Source: Robbsia sp. KACC 23696 (lineage in GTDB: Bacteria > Pseudomonadota > Gammaproteobacteria > Burkholderiales > Burkholderiaceae). Taken from it: a stretch of DNA of 64,000 bases. Below are positions 33,859 to 41,975 of this stretch, piece by piece (position 1 is the first letter of the stretch; every line of letters starts with the position of its first letter). Below the pieces are notes generated by a model. The model had not been told where the DNA came from. It did not search any database and was given only the letters and a program-made list of their open reading frames with translations. The stretch is from the NCBI RefSeq assembly GCF_039852015.1, contig NZ_CP156627.1:558001-622000 (forward strand), read 5' to 3'. The position numbers were made by a program, and so were the translations under genes.

Positions 33859-34845
33859 TTACTTCAACGAGTCCGTCCCTCTGCCAAAAACGCCGGCCGC
33901 TTCCAGCATTGCGACGAGTTCCTGCGGGTAGATAATCTCGGTGGAGCGGGACAACGCCTCACGACTCCACCATTTGTGATCGGCCATCACTTCTCTTTCT
34001 TGCGCGGTCCACCCATCCTGCGAAATAGATTCTGTCGCGCTTTCGACGAGGAAATACTTTTCGACCGCAAGGACATGCTCACCGTCCGGTAACTGCAGCG
34101 GAAATTCGCGCCGTCCCACTACCTGCGAGAGGTTCGCCTCGCGAATGCCTGTCTCTTCACGTAACTCGCGGATTGCAGCATCTTCGTACGTCTCGCCATC
34201 TTCGACACCGCCTCCCGGCGTTGCCCAGTAGGTATTGCCAGCAAGCGCCCCAGACCGATGCACAAAACGAAATAGCAATACGCGCCGCTTCGGAGTAGTG
34301 ACCAGGAGCCGGGCTGAAGGCCGCTCGCGCATCGGGCTGACCGATTTTTCGTACAGGGCCTCGATATAGTCGGCCTGTTCCGACATTCCCTTTCCCCCTA
34401 CGCGGACGAAACCAAGCGACGCATAGTAGGCACATAGCCTGGCGTTCCTAGCGTCACATCCCAGTCTGACGAAACGTCGGTTCTGCTTCCTGGCTTGGGT
34501 AGCGCACCAATCGATCACAAAGCGGCCAAAGCCACGGCCAGCGAACCCTTCTCTCACGGAGAGTCCGTGCACATATCCCGCGATCGGTTCTTGCGGGCCC
34601 CAGTACGCTTCATCATCCCAATCCAGCGAAAACGTGCCGATGGCTATCCCCTCCTGCTCGACAACATACACGGCTCTTCGCGACAAGCTGTTGCGAACCC
34701 ACTGTTCGGAGAAGCCGTCGCCTTCCTTGCCCCAGGCATAGTCACCCTGCGCCACTTTTTTGGTATGCGCGTCGTTCCGAATCTGCGTGAGTATCGATAC
34801 ATCGTCTGTCGTTGCCCGGCGGATGGTTCTCGACGCCATTGCCAA
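33859..34845 (-). CDS. GNAT acetyltransferase-Nudix hydrolase fusion
   Basis: A 328-residue two-domain protein. Residues 1-165 are a GNAT fold: TIRRATTDDVSILTQIRNDA, VYVVEQEGIAIGTFSLDWDD, GLSVREGFAGRGFGRFVIDW (acetyl-CoA loop), RNARLCAYYASLGFVRVG. Residues 180-320 are a Nudix domain: RRVLLFRFVHRSGALAGNTYW, then an intact Nudix box GVEDGETYEDAAIRELREET-GI. Both active sites appear complete. The linker is about 15 residues and there is no stop or frameshift, so the fusion is genuine. It might couple acetylation with hydrolysis of a nucleotide-linked substrate; the substrates are unknown. A second Met two codons in is an alternative start. Confidence 0.88.
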   Translation of the reverse strand: MAMASRTIRRATTDDVSILTQIRNDAHTKKVAQGDYAWGKEGDGFSEQWVRNSLSRRAVYVVEQEGIAIGTFSLDWDDEAYWGPQEPIAGYVHGLSVREGFAGRGFGRFVIDWCATQARKQNRRFVRLGCDARNARLCAYYASLGFVRVGGKGMSEQADYIEALYEKSVSPMRERPSARLLVTTPKRRVLLFRFVHRSGALAGNTYWATPGGGVEDGETYEDAAIRELREETGIREANLSQVVGRREFPLQLPDGEHVLAVEKYFLVESATESISQDGWTAQEREVMADHKWWSREALSRSTEIIYPQELVAMLEAAGVFGRGTDSLK

Positions 34846-35027
34846 TCTCTCCGATTAAACAAACCGCCCCGTTTCGCCGAGCCGCATCCGCGCGGCAGCG
34901 CCGACTATGCCAATTTTGTCATTTTTTCATTTTCTTTTGCCAAGCAAATATTTTATGGAAGGTTCACGCTTGCGTTACTGCTTTATTTCCCATTTCTAAA
35001 TGACTAATCAACCGGGGAGCCTTGTTC
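34846..35027. promoter_or_regulatory. Divergent promoter region, AT-rich
   Basis: A 182-base gap between the GNAT-Nudix gene and the binding-protein gene. The part from 34915 to 34990 is strongly AT-rich, as expected for promoters. GGGGAG at 35014-35019 is the ribosome binding site for the binding protein and decides its GTG start at 35028. Confidence 0.5.
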
Positions 35028-36161
35028 GTGACTAAACATCTGATGGCGCTGGCGTGTGCAAGCGTAGTGGGATTATTCGCCAGCGGCCATGCCGCGGCCC
35101 AGGAAGTGGTCAAGATCGGACAAGCAAGCCCGTTGACCGGCGGCAATGCCCCTTACGGCAAGGACCTCGAAAACTCGGTCAACATGGCCATCGACGAAGC
35201 CAACGCGCAAGGTATCAAGATCGGCGGCAAGCCAGTCAAATTCGAAATCGATGCAGTCGATGATCAAGCCGATCCCCGTACGGGCGTGACGGTGGCGCAG
35301 CAATTGGTCGACGACAAGGTCGCCGTGGTGATCGGTCATTTCAATTCGGGGACCACCTTACCCGCCTCGAAGGTCTATTCGGCCGCAGGCGTCCCCATGA
35401 TCACGCCGGCGGCAACCAATCCCGCCATCACGCAATCTGGTAGCAAGACGATCTTCAGCATCATCGCCACCGACGCGCAGAATGCCGGCAATGCCGGAAC
35501 GTACGCGGTCCAAGTCACCAAGGCCAAGCGCATCGCCATCTTCGATGATCGAACCGCCTTTGGCCAGGGAGAGGCCGACGAGTTCGAGAAAGCCGTCAAG
35601 GCGGCAAAAGGGTCGATCGTCGCGCATGAATATACCGACGTCAAAGCCGTCGATTTCAGCGCACAGCTCACGCATATCAAAAGCCTCAATGCGGATCTGA
35701 TCTTTTTCGCCGGGCTGAATCCGCAGGCTGCATTGGTGGCCAAGAAAATGCAGCAACTGGGCATCAAGGCGCAACTGGTGGGCGGCGGCGGCGTGATGGA
35801 ACCCACGTTTCTCAGCTTGGCCGGCAACGCCGCCGAAGGGGCGATGGCCTGGGAGTATGGCCAACCGTTGAGTTCCTTGCCCAAGGGCGCCGAATTCGCG
35901 GCGAAGTACAAAGCCAAGTTCGGCACCGAGATGATGTCGTATGCCCCTTTCGGTTATGACGCTACCTGGGCGGCGATCAAGGCCATGGAAGCCGCAGGCT
36001 CCACGCAAGCAAGCGCCTATGTACCAATGCTCCGTTCACGCACGGTCGCTGGCATCACCGGCAACATCCGCTTCAGCCCCACCGGCGCGCTACTGAATCC
36101 CGCGTCCACGCTGTACGTGGTGAAGGGCGGACAGTGGACCGTCGTAACGGTCAAGGAGTAA
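35028..36161 (+). CDS. Branched-chain amino acid ABC transporter, periplasmic binding protein
   Basis: A 377-residue LivJ/LivK-type protein. A signal peptide, MTKHLMALACASVVGLFASG-HAAA, precedes QEVVKIGQASPLTGGNAPYG, the family start. Other marks are IKIGGKPVKFEIDAVDDQAD, VIGHFNSGTTLPASKVYSAA and RIAIFDDRTAFGQGEADEF. GTG 35028 is chosen since GGGGAG lies eight bases before it; TTG 35022 is too close. No permease or ATPase genes are next to it, so it is an orphan that must work with transporter parts encoded elsewhere. Binds an unknown amino acid in the periplasm. Confidence 0.9.
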   Translation: MTKHLMALACASVVGLFASGHAAAQEVVKIGQASPLTGGNAPYGKDLENSVNMAIDEANAQGIKIGGKPVKFEIDAVDDQADPRTGVTVAQQLVDDKVAVVIGHFNSGTTLPASKVYSAAGVPMITPAATNPAITQSGSKTIFSIIATDAQNAGNAGTYAVQVTKAKRIAIFDDRTAFGQGEADEFEKAVKAAKGSIVAHEYTDVKAVDFSAQLTHIKSLNADLIFFAGLNPQAALVAKKMQQLGIKAQLVGGGGVMEPTFLSLAGNAAEGAMAWEYGQPLSSLPKGAEFAAKYKAKFGTEMMSYAPFGYDATWAAIKAMEAAGSTQASAYVPMLRSRTVAGITGNIRFSPTGALLNPASTLYVVKGGQWTVVTVKE

Positions 36162-36247
36162 CACCGCGACGGATCCGGTCCAGCACTGGAATCCGGCAGC
36201 GCCCTCCCTCGCATAGCGTCACGTCGACCAGGCCCTGATCGCCGAGG

Positions 36248-36943
36248 TCAAGAGCGCGTCATCGACGTGATGCCACGCAGAATCAAATCCAATCCGACCA
36301 CAAAATCATCGAGATCATTGTGGGTGCTCATGGACGCGGCAATGCCGCGCGTGAACGGATAGTCCGCGGTACTGAGCTGCGACCACTGGGTCGAAACGTC
36401 ATTCAAGAACGTCGTGCGATCCAAGCGCTGCTCCAGCGCGAGACGGGTGTTCGCTGCGTTCTGGCCGCCCACGCCCAAAATGTAATGCAACAAGGCCGAC
36501 ACCACCGACCACTGCGCGTCCGGACGCACGCCCATCGCCGCGACCTGTTGTCCGATTCGCTCGACGATTCGAATCGTCGGTAGCGCGCCGGGTGCCCGGT
36601 TCAATGCCGAACCGACCCAGGGATGCGTGTCGAGGACGCCGAATAGCCCTACGGCAACGGCGCGAATCGTCGCTTCCGGCGTCGCGTCTTTCATGGGGGC
36701 ATCGGTCGTACGCGCGATGATCGCGTCGCAGGCAGCCGTCAGCAAGTCGTTCTTGTTATCGATGTGCCAATAGATCGCCCCCGGGCCTGTCGCCAGGTGC
36801 TCGGCAAGCGCGCGAAAGGTCAGGCCGCTCTCCCCCTTGCTGTCCAATAAGGCGATCGACGCGTCGATGATCCTATCCCGTGACAGGGAATCCTTGCGGC
36901 GTGGCGCGGTGGTTGCGGTTTTTATCATACAGGGTCTTGACAT
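36248..36943 (-). CDS. TetR-family transcriptional regulator
   Basis: A 231-residue repressor. The HTH is LSRDRIIDASIALLDSKGES-GLTFRALAEHLATGPGAIYWHIDNKNDLLTA, with the WHIDNK-type end of the recognition helix. The C-terminal domain is ligand-binding helices without recognisable specificity. The gene is divergent from the FAD monooxygenase gene and is followed upstream by two matching palindromes (36947-36961 and 36971-36985), so it almost surely represses both. A second ATG at 36928 is possible. Confidence 0.9.
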   Translation of the reverse strand: MSRPCMIKTATTAPRRKDSLSRDRIIDASIALLDSKGESGLTFRALAEHLATGPGAIYWHIDNKNDLLTAACDAIIARTTDAPMKDATPEATIRAVAVGLFGVLDTHPWVGSALNRAPGALPTIRIVERIGQQVAAMGVRPDAQWSVVSALLHYILGVGGQNAANTRLALEQRLDRTTFLNDVSTQWSQLSTADYPFTRGIAASMSTHNDLDDFVVGLDLILRGITSMTRS

Positions 36944-36966
36944 CGATGGAACGTTGTTCCAATAAT
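36937..36966 (+). promoter_or_regulatory. Sigma70-like promoter of the FAD monooxygenase gene
   Basis: TTGACA at 36937-36942 and AATAAT at 36961-36966 are separated by 18 bases. The first TetR palindrome fills most of the spacer, so repressor binding would block polymerase directly. Position and orientation fit the gene starting at 37032. Confidence 0.55.
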
Positions 36967-36985
36967 ACTATGGAACGCCGTTCCA
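36947..36985. promoter_or_regulatory. Twin TetR operator palindromes
   Basis: Two 15-base perfect inverted repeats, TGGAACGTTGTTCCA (36947-36961) and TGGAACGCCGTTCCA (36971-36985), have identical six-base arms and are centred 24 bases apart, roughly two helical turns. They occupy the short gap between the divergent tetR and monooxygenase genes. That is the classic arrangement of a TetR operator pair. Confidence 0.85.
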
Positions 36986-37031
36986 ATCGTCGTCTTTTCC
37001 GCGACCGAATGTGCCAATAGCCGGATTCGCC

Positions 37032-38177
37032 ATGCCTAAATCGATTGTCATCATGGGTGCCGGGCTGGGGGGCTTGACCCTCGCTCGCGTCCTTTACGTG
37101 CACGGCATTGCCGCGACCGTTTACGAAGCTGAGCCGTCGCCTACCGCCCGCGCGCAGGGCGGGCTGCTGGATATTCACGAACACAACGGGCAGCTCGCCC
37201 TGAAAGCGGCGGGTCTGCACGAGACATTCCAGAAAATCATCTATACCGGCGCGGAGGCGCATCGTGTCCTCGATCAAAGCGCTCGCGTTCTGTTCGAGCG
37301 GCACGACGACGGTACGGGCACGCGCCCCGAAGTGCAACGCGGCGCGCTGCGGCAGATGTTGCTTGACGCGCTGCCCCGCGATGCCGTTCGCTGGGGCCAT
37401 AAGGCGACGTCGGTGTCATCGCTCGGCGATGGGCGGCATACGATTACGTTCGCGAACGGCACGTCGGTGACGAGCGACCTGCTAGTGGGTGCCGATGGCG
37501 CCTGGTCGAAGGTTCGCGCGCTGGTCTCGAAAGAAATGCCCGTGTATTCCGGCTTGACCTATATCGAAGCCTATCTTTCCGATTCCGATCGAGACCATGC
37601 CGCGTCCGCCAAAGCAGTCGGCGCCGGCGGCATGTTTGCAACGGCGCCGGGGAAAGGGCTAATGGCGCACCGCGAACCCGATGCGCTACTGCACGCGTAC
37701 ATCGCCTTGATCAAGCCGGAAGCTTGGGTGAATGGCATCGATTTCAGCGACACGGTGGTATCGAAAGCGACGGTTGCAGCGGAATTCGACGGCTGGGCGC
37801 CGGAACTGACGGCCTTGATCACCGACGGCGAAAAGCCGCTCGTGCCCCGCCCCCTTTATACGCTGTCAGCCGATCACCAATGGGCGCGCATTCGCGGCGT
37901 CACCCTTGTCGGCGACGCCGCGCATCTGATGATCCCCTCCGGCGAAGGCGCCAATCTGGCCTTGCTCGATGGCGCTGAATTGGGACAGGCTATTGCTGCG
38001 GCCTATGCCGAGGGCCGTGACGTCGAGGACGCACTGCTCCGCTATGAGGAAACGCTTTTTATAAGAAGCGAACACGCTGCGGGCGAGGCGGAAACACTGC
38101 GCGATACGCTCCATGGGGAAAATGCGCCACACAGTTTGGTGGAGATGTTTGTTGGCGACGAGCCGGGGGGTGGATAA
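37032..38177 (+). CDS. FAD-dependent monooxygenase, TetX-like
   Basis: A 381-residue class A flavoprotein hydroxylase. The FAD-binding Rossmann motif is IVIMGAGLGGLTLARVLYVH, then TVYEAEPSPTARAQGGLLDI (the GGxLD loop shared with TetX), RPEVQRGALRQMLLDALP with the substrate-proximal Arg, LLVGADGAWSKVR (DG motif), and the second FAD motif TLVGDAAHLMIPSGEGANLA. ATG 37032 is preferred over GTG 37011. It hydroxylates a small aromatic or antibiotic-like molecule with NADPH and O2; the substrate is unknown. It is controlled by the adjacent TetR-type repressor, whose ligand is likely the enzyme's substrate or a related toxicant. Confidence 0.88.
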   Translation: MPKSIVIMGAGLGGLTLARVLYVHGIAATVYEAEPSPTARAQGGLLDIHEHNGQLALKAAGLHETFQKIIYTGAEAHRVLDQSARVLFERHDDGTGTRPEVQRGALRQMLLDALPRDAVRWGHKATSVSSLGDGRHTITFANGTSVTSDLLVGADGAWSKVRALVSKEMPVYSGLTYIEAYLSDSDRDHAASAKAVGAGGMFATAPGKGLMAHREPDALLHAYIALIKPEAWVNGIDFSDTVVSKATVAAEFDGWAPELTALITDGEKPLVPRPLYTLSADHQWARIRGVTLVGDAAHLMIPSGEGANLALLDGAELGQAIAAAYAEGRDVEDALLRYEETLFIRSEHAAGEAETLRDTLHGENAPHSLVEMFVGDEPGGG

Positions 38178-38305
38178 ACAAAAGAACCACTTTACCTAGG
38201 TGCATCGTACATCGACTGGCCGATGCAATTAACCTCGAAGCAATTTTCTTTGTGGCCCCCTCTCGACTTTCATGTAGGGCGACATCCCCGCATATCAAGT
38301 GTATT

Positions 38306-38535
38306 TGACGTTGCCCCGAGACGACGTATGGCGGAGCCGTTAGATAATCTGTTGAACGGAGTTCGAAATCGACCAAACGGACGTACCGAATTGTCGCTAA
38401 ATGAAGTAACTCCGAACGGAAACAGCAACACTGGCAAATGCAGCCGGATATAACGAGGCGGCGCGCCGACTTAGCGTGCCGGTGGCGACGATTGGCAATT
38501 GTGCGCGCAAGCAACAGTGTGAACGGGCGGCCATA
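38306..38535 (+). repeat. Decayed left part of the IS3 element seen at 2770
   Basis: TGACGTTGCCCCGAGACGAC at 38306 matches the IS terminus at 2770, then ATAATCTGTTGAACGG recurs. Broken pieces of orfA follow: LANAAGYNEAARRLSVPVAT-IGNCARKQ, compared with LANAVGHNEAARRLGVPVATIGNWARRQ at 2829-3152. Several frameshifts and stop codons are present. It is an old, dead copy between the TetX-like gene and the hydroxyproline locus. Confidence 0.8.
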
Positions 38536-38608
38536 TCCTTTTTGCTGCACATTTCACACGCTGCAGTAAAACTTTTCCCGCTGCGGCAATCACAAGGAGA
38601 TCTTCTGC

Positions 38609-39517
38609 CTAGCCCAGCACCTTGCGCGCGACCCGGCATGCAGCCAAGTCCCATGCAGCACATCCAACGCTTTTTAGAAAAATCGGTGCATCTGGCTTGA
38701 TTTTCCCCTGCAGAGCTTGCGCTAGAGTGGCGGCGCGCGTCCAATCGAAGCTGGCTTGGATCAAATCACCTGCCTCATGCTTCGCCCCAACAGGGTCGTC
38801 AAGCACAACGAAGCTTTGATCCACCACACGTTTGCTGATCTCTACAGCATCTGGTGTAAAAGCGCCGACGCCAATTACGAGTCGGCTCATTCGCACCCTC
38901 TCGTCATAAACAGGCTTTTTGCTAGTTGTAACAGTAACTACTACGTCAACAGAATCTGGAATCTCACCGTGTAAGCCGTTGAGATTCGGCACATTGGGGC
39001 GCTTCATAGCAACAAACTTTTTTGTGTCGTCGTCGGTAACACCCCTTGCCAGAATCTGCGCGTCGGGGAAAAGCGTCGCAAAGGCCTCCACATGATTGCT
39101 TGCCTGCGTGCCGGTACCGATGACGAGAATCTGCCTGGGAGATGCGTTAAGCAGCGTCACAGCCCCGAGCGCTGACACTGCGGCCGTTCGACGTCCCGTT
39201 ACTGTCGGGCCGTCCAAGACGAACAACATTTCGCCTGTGTCGGCATTGCACGCAATGACCTGTCCATTGATCGTTGGTAGGCCTAGCGCGGCATTACCTG
39301 GGCAGACGCTCACCAGCTTATGAATAGCGATATCTTCGGCGCTAGAAGGCATCGAAAGCATGACGCCGCTTTGCAAAGGTACTGACAGCCGCTCCGGGCT
39401 GATGATCTTGCCCGCTCCATAGTCCAACACCGTCTGACGCAAAGATTCTACAAGCGAAGGATAGTCAAGCAGGGACGCAGTCATCTCTGCGTCGAAGGTC
39501 ATTTTCTGAGAGTCCAT
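38609..39517 (-). CDS. Ornithine cyclodeaminase/mu-crystallin family reductase (probable pyrroline-2-carboxylate reductase)
   Basis: A 302-residue NAD(P)-dependent enzyme. It shows LSVPLQSGVMLSMPSSAEDI (substrate pocket), the conserved Lys in IAIHKLVSVCPGNAALGLPT, GEMLFVLDGPTVTGRRTAAVSALG and the Rossmann motif RQILVIGTGTQASNHVEAF. Family members reduce delta1-pyrroline-2-carboxylate to proline or are true cyclodeaminases. With the two-subunit aconitase X 4 kb away, the first role is the better inference: aconitase X dehydrates cis-3-hydroxy-L-proline to delta1-pyrroline-2-carboxylate and this enzyme makes L-proline. Confidence 0.8.
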   Translation of the reverse strand: MDSQKMTFDAEMTASLLDYPSLVESLRQTVLDYGAGKIISPERLSVPLQSGVMLSMPSSAEDIAIHKLVSVCPGNAALGLPTINGQVIACNADTGEMLFVLDGPTVTGRRTAAVSALGAVTLLNASPRQILVIGTGTQASNHVEAFATLFPDAQILARGVTDDDTKKFVAMKRPNVPNLNGLHGEIPDSVDVVVTVTTSKKPVYDERVRMSRLVIGVGAFTPDAVEISKRVVDQSFVVLDDPVGAKHEAGDLIQASFDWTRAATLAQALQGKIKPDAPIFLKSVGCAAWDLAACRVARKVLG

Positions 39518-39605
39518 CTTGTGTTCGCCTGTTTCTGAGGGTTAGACACAGCTAGCTTGGCGCCGTGCGTTAACAAAAGCCATTGGAATTAATTTATACC
39601 AAAAC

Positions 39606-39623
39606 TGGTTGTTTTTCAAACCA
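39606..39623. promoter_or_regulatory. Candidate GntR-type site upstream of the reductase gene
   Basis: TGGTT-N8-AACCA forms an inverted repeat 90 bases upstream of the reductase start (39517), in an AT-rich stretch. It resembles in outline the TGGT...ACCA site before the gntR gene at 41108-41126, but the sequence match is weak. Confidence 0.3.
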
Positions 39624-39775
39624 AATAAAATTAGCCAGGCAATCCACAGTTCGCACGGGGCGCGTATAGAGGCGGGATCGCACTGAGAAACAGGGTTAGA
39701 TGCCCATGCCGTCACATTGGTTTTTATATATACCAATTTCGACTGCTACGGTCGACATGTGGGCTTGCAAATCTA

Positions 39776-40786
39776 TCAAGGGAGCTTTTGCACGTTGCAC
39801 TTCGCGCTTTCAGCGATGCGATCGACATCCACGCTATTACTCGCCGAAACGCCAATAAACTTTTCGATTACCTGAGCGCATTGGAGAGGTTCGTCGAGCC
39901 AAGGCATGTGCCCCGCGTCCGGGATGATTGAAAAATCGGCACCCAACGCTTTTGCAATGGCTCGGCCTTGCTCTACCGTTGCAAACGTATCGTTGCGCCC
40001 CCACAGCATCAACGTATCGGCGTTGACTGCGGTCAACTCAGTGGCAGAAAGGAAATTTTCCGCCCTTCTGTTCATTGCCCGTAGCAGCGAAAGCGTAGAC
40101 GTTTTGTAATTCGGAAGATTTTGAAACTGGTAGTAGCACTCGGCAAAGGCTTGCGGCAGCACATCAAGCTCGTGCTGACGCGTGCCCATAGCTTTGAGCC
40201 CGCGAAACGCATTCTTACGTGATGTTGGTATGATTCGCCCTATCGCGAGTTCACCGACGTACGGGAGCAGTGCAAGACGCAAGAGGGTAGGCGTCTTAGG
40301 CAGCATGACCCGCCCTGGATTGCCGATCAGAACTTGGCGCCTAACTACTTTAGGTCGTGCCATGGCGTACCATAGCAACCAGTGGCAGCCCATTGAGTGG
40401 GCAATGAAAGACCCCGCGTCGAATCCCAAGGCTTCGAGCACATAGTCCATGAGTTTGATGACAAAATCTCGCAGGTCAACGGCTTGATGGTCGAAACCAT
40501 CGCTAAGGCCGCCGCCCGGGCGGTTGAGCAGATAACACTTGTACCCATTAAGTTGCGACAAAAGCGGAATAAAGGGAAACATGTCGCCCGTATTTCCCGG
40601 AAGGACAAAAACAGGTCGCCCTTCTCCAATTTCAGTTATCCGAACTCGGAGGCCATATGACGGTTCTTTAAGCCATATGGACTTCGCACTCAAACCGTAT
40701 TCGCGCAGAAGCGCCACCTCCGCAGCCATTGCGAGTTTGAACGCTCGAGATTCGTGGTCTAGCTGCGGTTGCGCTTGTGATTTCAT
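39776..40786 (-). CDS. Alpha/beta-hydrolase
   Basis: A 336-residue hydrolase of the alpha/beta fold. The oxyanion region is GRPVFVLPGNTGDMFPFIPL, the nucleophile elbow AGSFIAHSMGCHWLLWY (Ser), the acid in TLMLWGRNDTFATVE (Asp) and the base in IPDAGHMPWLDEPLQ (His). There is no signal peptide. The N-terminal 50 residues before GLRVRITEIG are an extra segment. It is located between the reductase and the GntR regulator, transcribed in the same direction as the reductase. A role in hydroxyproline use is not obvious; it might hydrolyse an ester or amide precursor. Confidence 0.82.
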   Translation of the reverse strand: MKSQAQPQLDHESRAFKLAMAAEVALLREYGLSAKSIWLKEPSYGLRVRITEIGEGRPVFVLPGNTGDMFPFIPLLSQLNGYKCYLLNRPGGGLSDGFDHQAVDLRDFVIKLMDYVLEALGFDAGSFIAHSMGCHWLLWYAMARPKVVRRQVLIGNPGRVMLPKTPTLLRLALLPYVGELAIGRIIPTSRKNAFRGLKAMGTRQHELDVLPQAFAECYYQFQNLPNYKTSTLSLLRAMNRRAENFLSATELTAVNADTLMLWGRNDTFATVEQGRAIAKALGADFSIIPDAGHMPWLDEPLQCAQVIEKFIGVSASNSVDVDRIAESAKCNVQKLP

Positions 40787-41107
40787 TTCGTTCGCCGATT
40801 GCGGTTTTACGGTTCAAAATGCATTGGTTTTGGGAAATTTCGCCGTCTCTCGGACGTCCTACAGATGAGGCATATGCGACGCACGCTTTACGCGAATAGA
40901 TTCCGGTTTAACGCACTTGCTGCAATGACCGATCATCATCCGACAAGCTCAGTGGGCTAATAATTGTACCAATCGCAGATCTCTCTCGGACTACTGCGCG
41001 GACAATTCCCCACCCAGAATGTAAAATGTCGACAGACAGACAGACGCGCGCCGATCGTGGCAATCGAAATGGCGCCAACCCAAATTCGCCATATGCGAAT
41101 ATGGAAA

Positions 41108-41126
41108 GTGGTACATTTGGAACCAC
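41108..41126. promoter_or_regulatory. Candidate GntR operator upstream of gntR
   Basis: GTGGT-N9-ACCAC, containing TGGTACATTTGGAACCA, lies 24 bases before the gntR start codon. A closely similar sequence, TGGATTTTTTGGAACCA (13 of 17 positions identical), is found at 45066-45082 before the aconitase X operon. Their shared part TTTGGAACCA suggests one regulator binds both. Confidence 0.5.
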
Positions 41127-41149
41127 GTTCACGACCAGATTTACGCCCC

Positions 41150-41899
41150 ATGGCATCAGCCCTGCTTGAGTTACCACGCAACTTCCGCCCCCTTCAAATC
41201 TACGAACAGGTCTGCGAGAGGATACGTGCAGAAATCCGCGCCGGCCGGTTTATGCCTGATGCGCGCTTGCCGTCGGAGCGAGAGCTTGCGTCCCTTTTCG
41301 GCGTAGGTCGTCCGGCGGTGCGCGAAGCGATCGGCGCGCTTCAAAACGAAGGTCTTGTTGTCACACGGCGAAATTCCGGAACGTACGTCGTGGCAAACGC
41401 GCCGGATGTGCTTTCTAATATTGCGGAAATGCCCGAGGCGGACGATGACCGCCAACTTCAACCAGACTACAGCCCGTCCGCCACGCTCGATGTCAGACTC
41501 ATCCTGGAGCCGGCCATCGCGAGGCGCGCCGCGGCCCACAAGAGACGTGACAAGCTCGCAGAATACTATCTTGCGCAGATGGAAACGCTCACCGACGTTT
41601 CCGATGCTGAACAACGAACGCTGTGGAACAACAGCGACCGTCTATTCCATCGCCAACTGGCGCAGATGACCGGCGATGCCTTGCTGACCCAATTTGCAAC
41701 CGAAATCGCCCAAACGATGGATCAGTCTCTTTGGAAGCGGATCAAAGACGACGGCATATTCGATCCTCAGCGCATTCGACTATACGTTGCTGAACACCGT
41801 CTCATCTACGAAGCGATTGTTATCGGTGATGCAGATGCCGCCGCTTTCTACGTAGAGCAACATATCCATCGTGTGCAGCGCGACATCACACCAATCTGA
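41150..41899 (+). CDS. GntR-family regulator, FadR subfamily
   Basis: A 249-residue repressor. The winged HTH is LQIYEQVCERIRAEIRAGRF, ARLPSERELASLFGVGRPAV, REAIGALQNEGLVVTRRNSG-TYV. The FCD effector domain follows from about residue 90 (LDVRLILEPAIARRAAAH ... DRLFHRQLAQMTGDALL ... EHRLIYEAIVIGDADAAAFY, EQHIHRV) with the usual metal-binding Asp/His positions. ATG 41150 gives the normal N-terminus; the frame's extension to 40964 does not. It lies inside the putative hydroxyproline locus, convergent with the binding-protein gene, and is likely its regulator. Confidence 0.9.
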   Translation: MASALLELPRNFRPLQIYEQVCERIRAEIRAGRFMPDARLPSERELASLFGVGRPAVREAIGALQNEGLVVTRRNSGTYVVANAPDVLSNIAEMPEADDDRQLQPDYSPSATLDVRLILEPAIARRAAAHKRRDKLAEYYLAQMETLTDVSDAEQRTLWNNSDRLFHRQLAQMTGDALLTQFATEIAQTMDQSLWKRIKDDGIFDPQRIRLYVAEHRLIYEAIVIGDADAAAFYVEQHIHRVQRDITPI

Positions 41900-41975
41900 G
41901 CGTTTTTTTAGTTGCAACGCCCAAGTTCAATTGTGCCTTGCTGCTGACGAAACGCCATCAGCAAGGCAGCGACCA

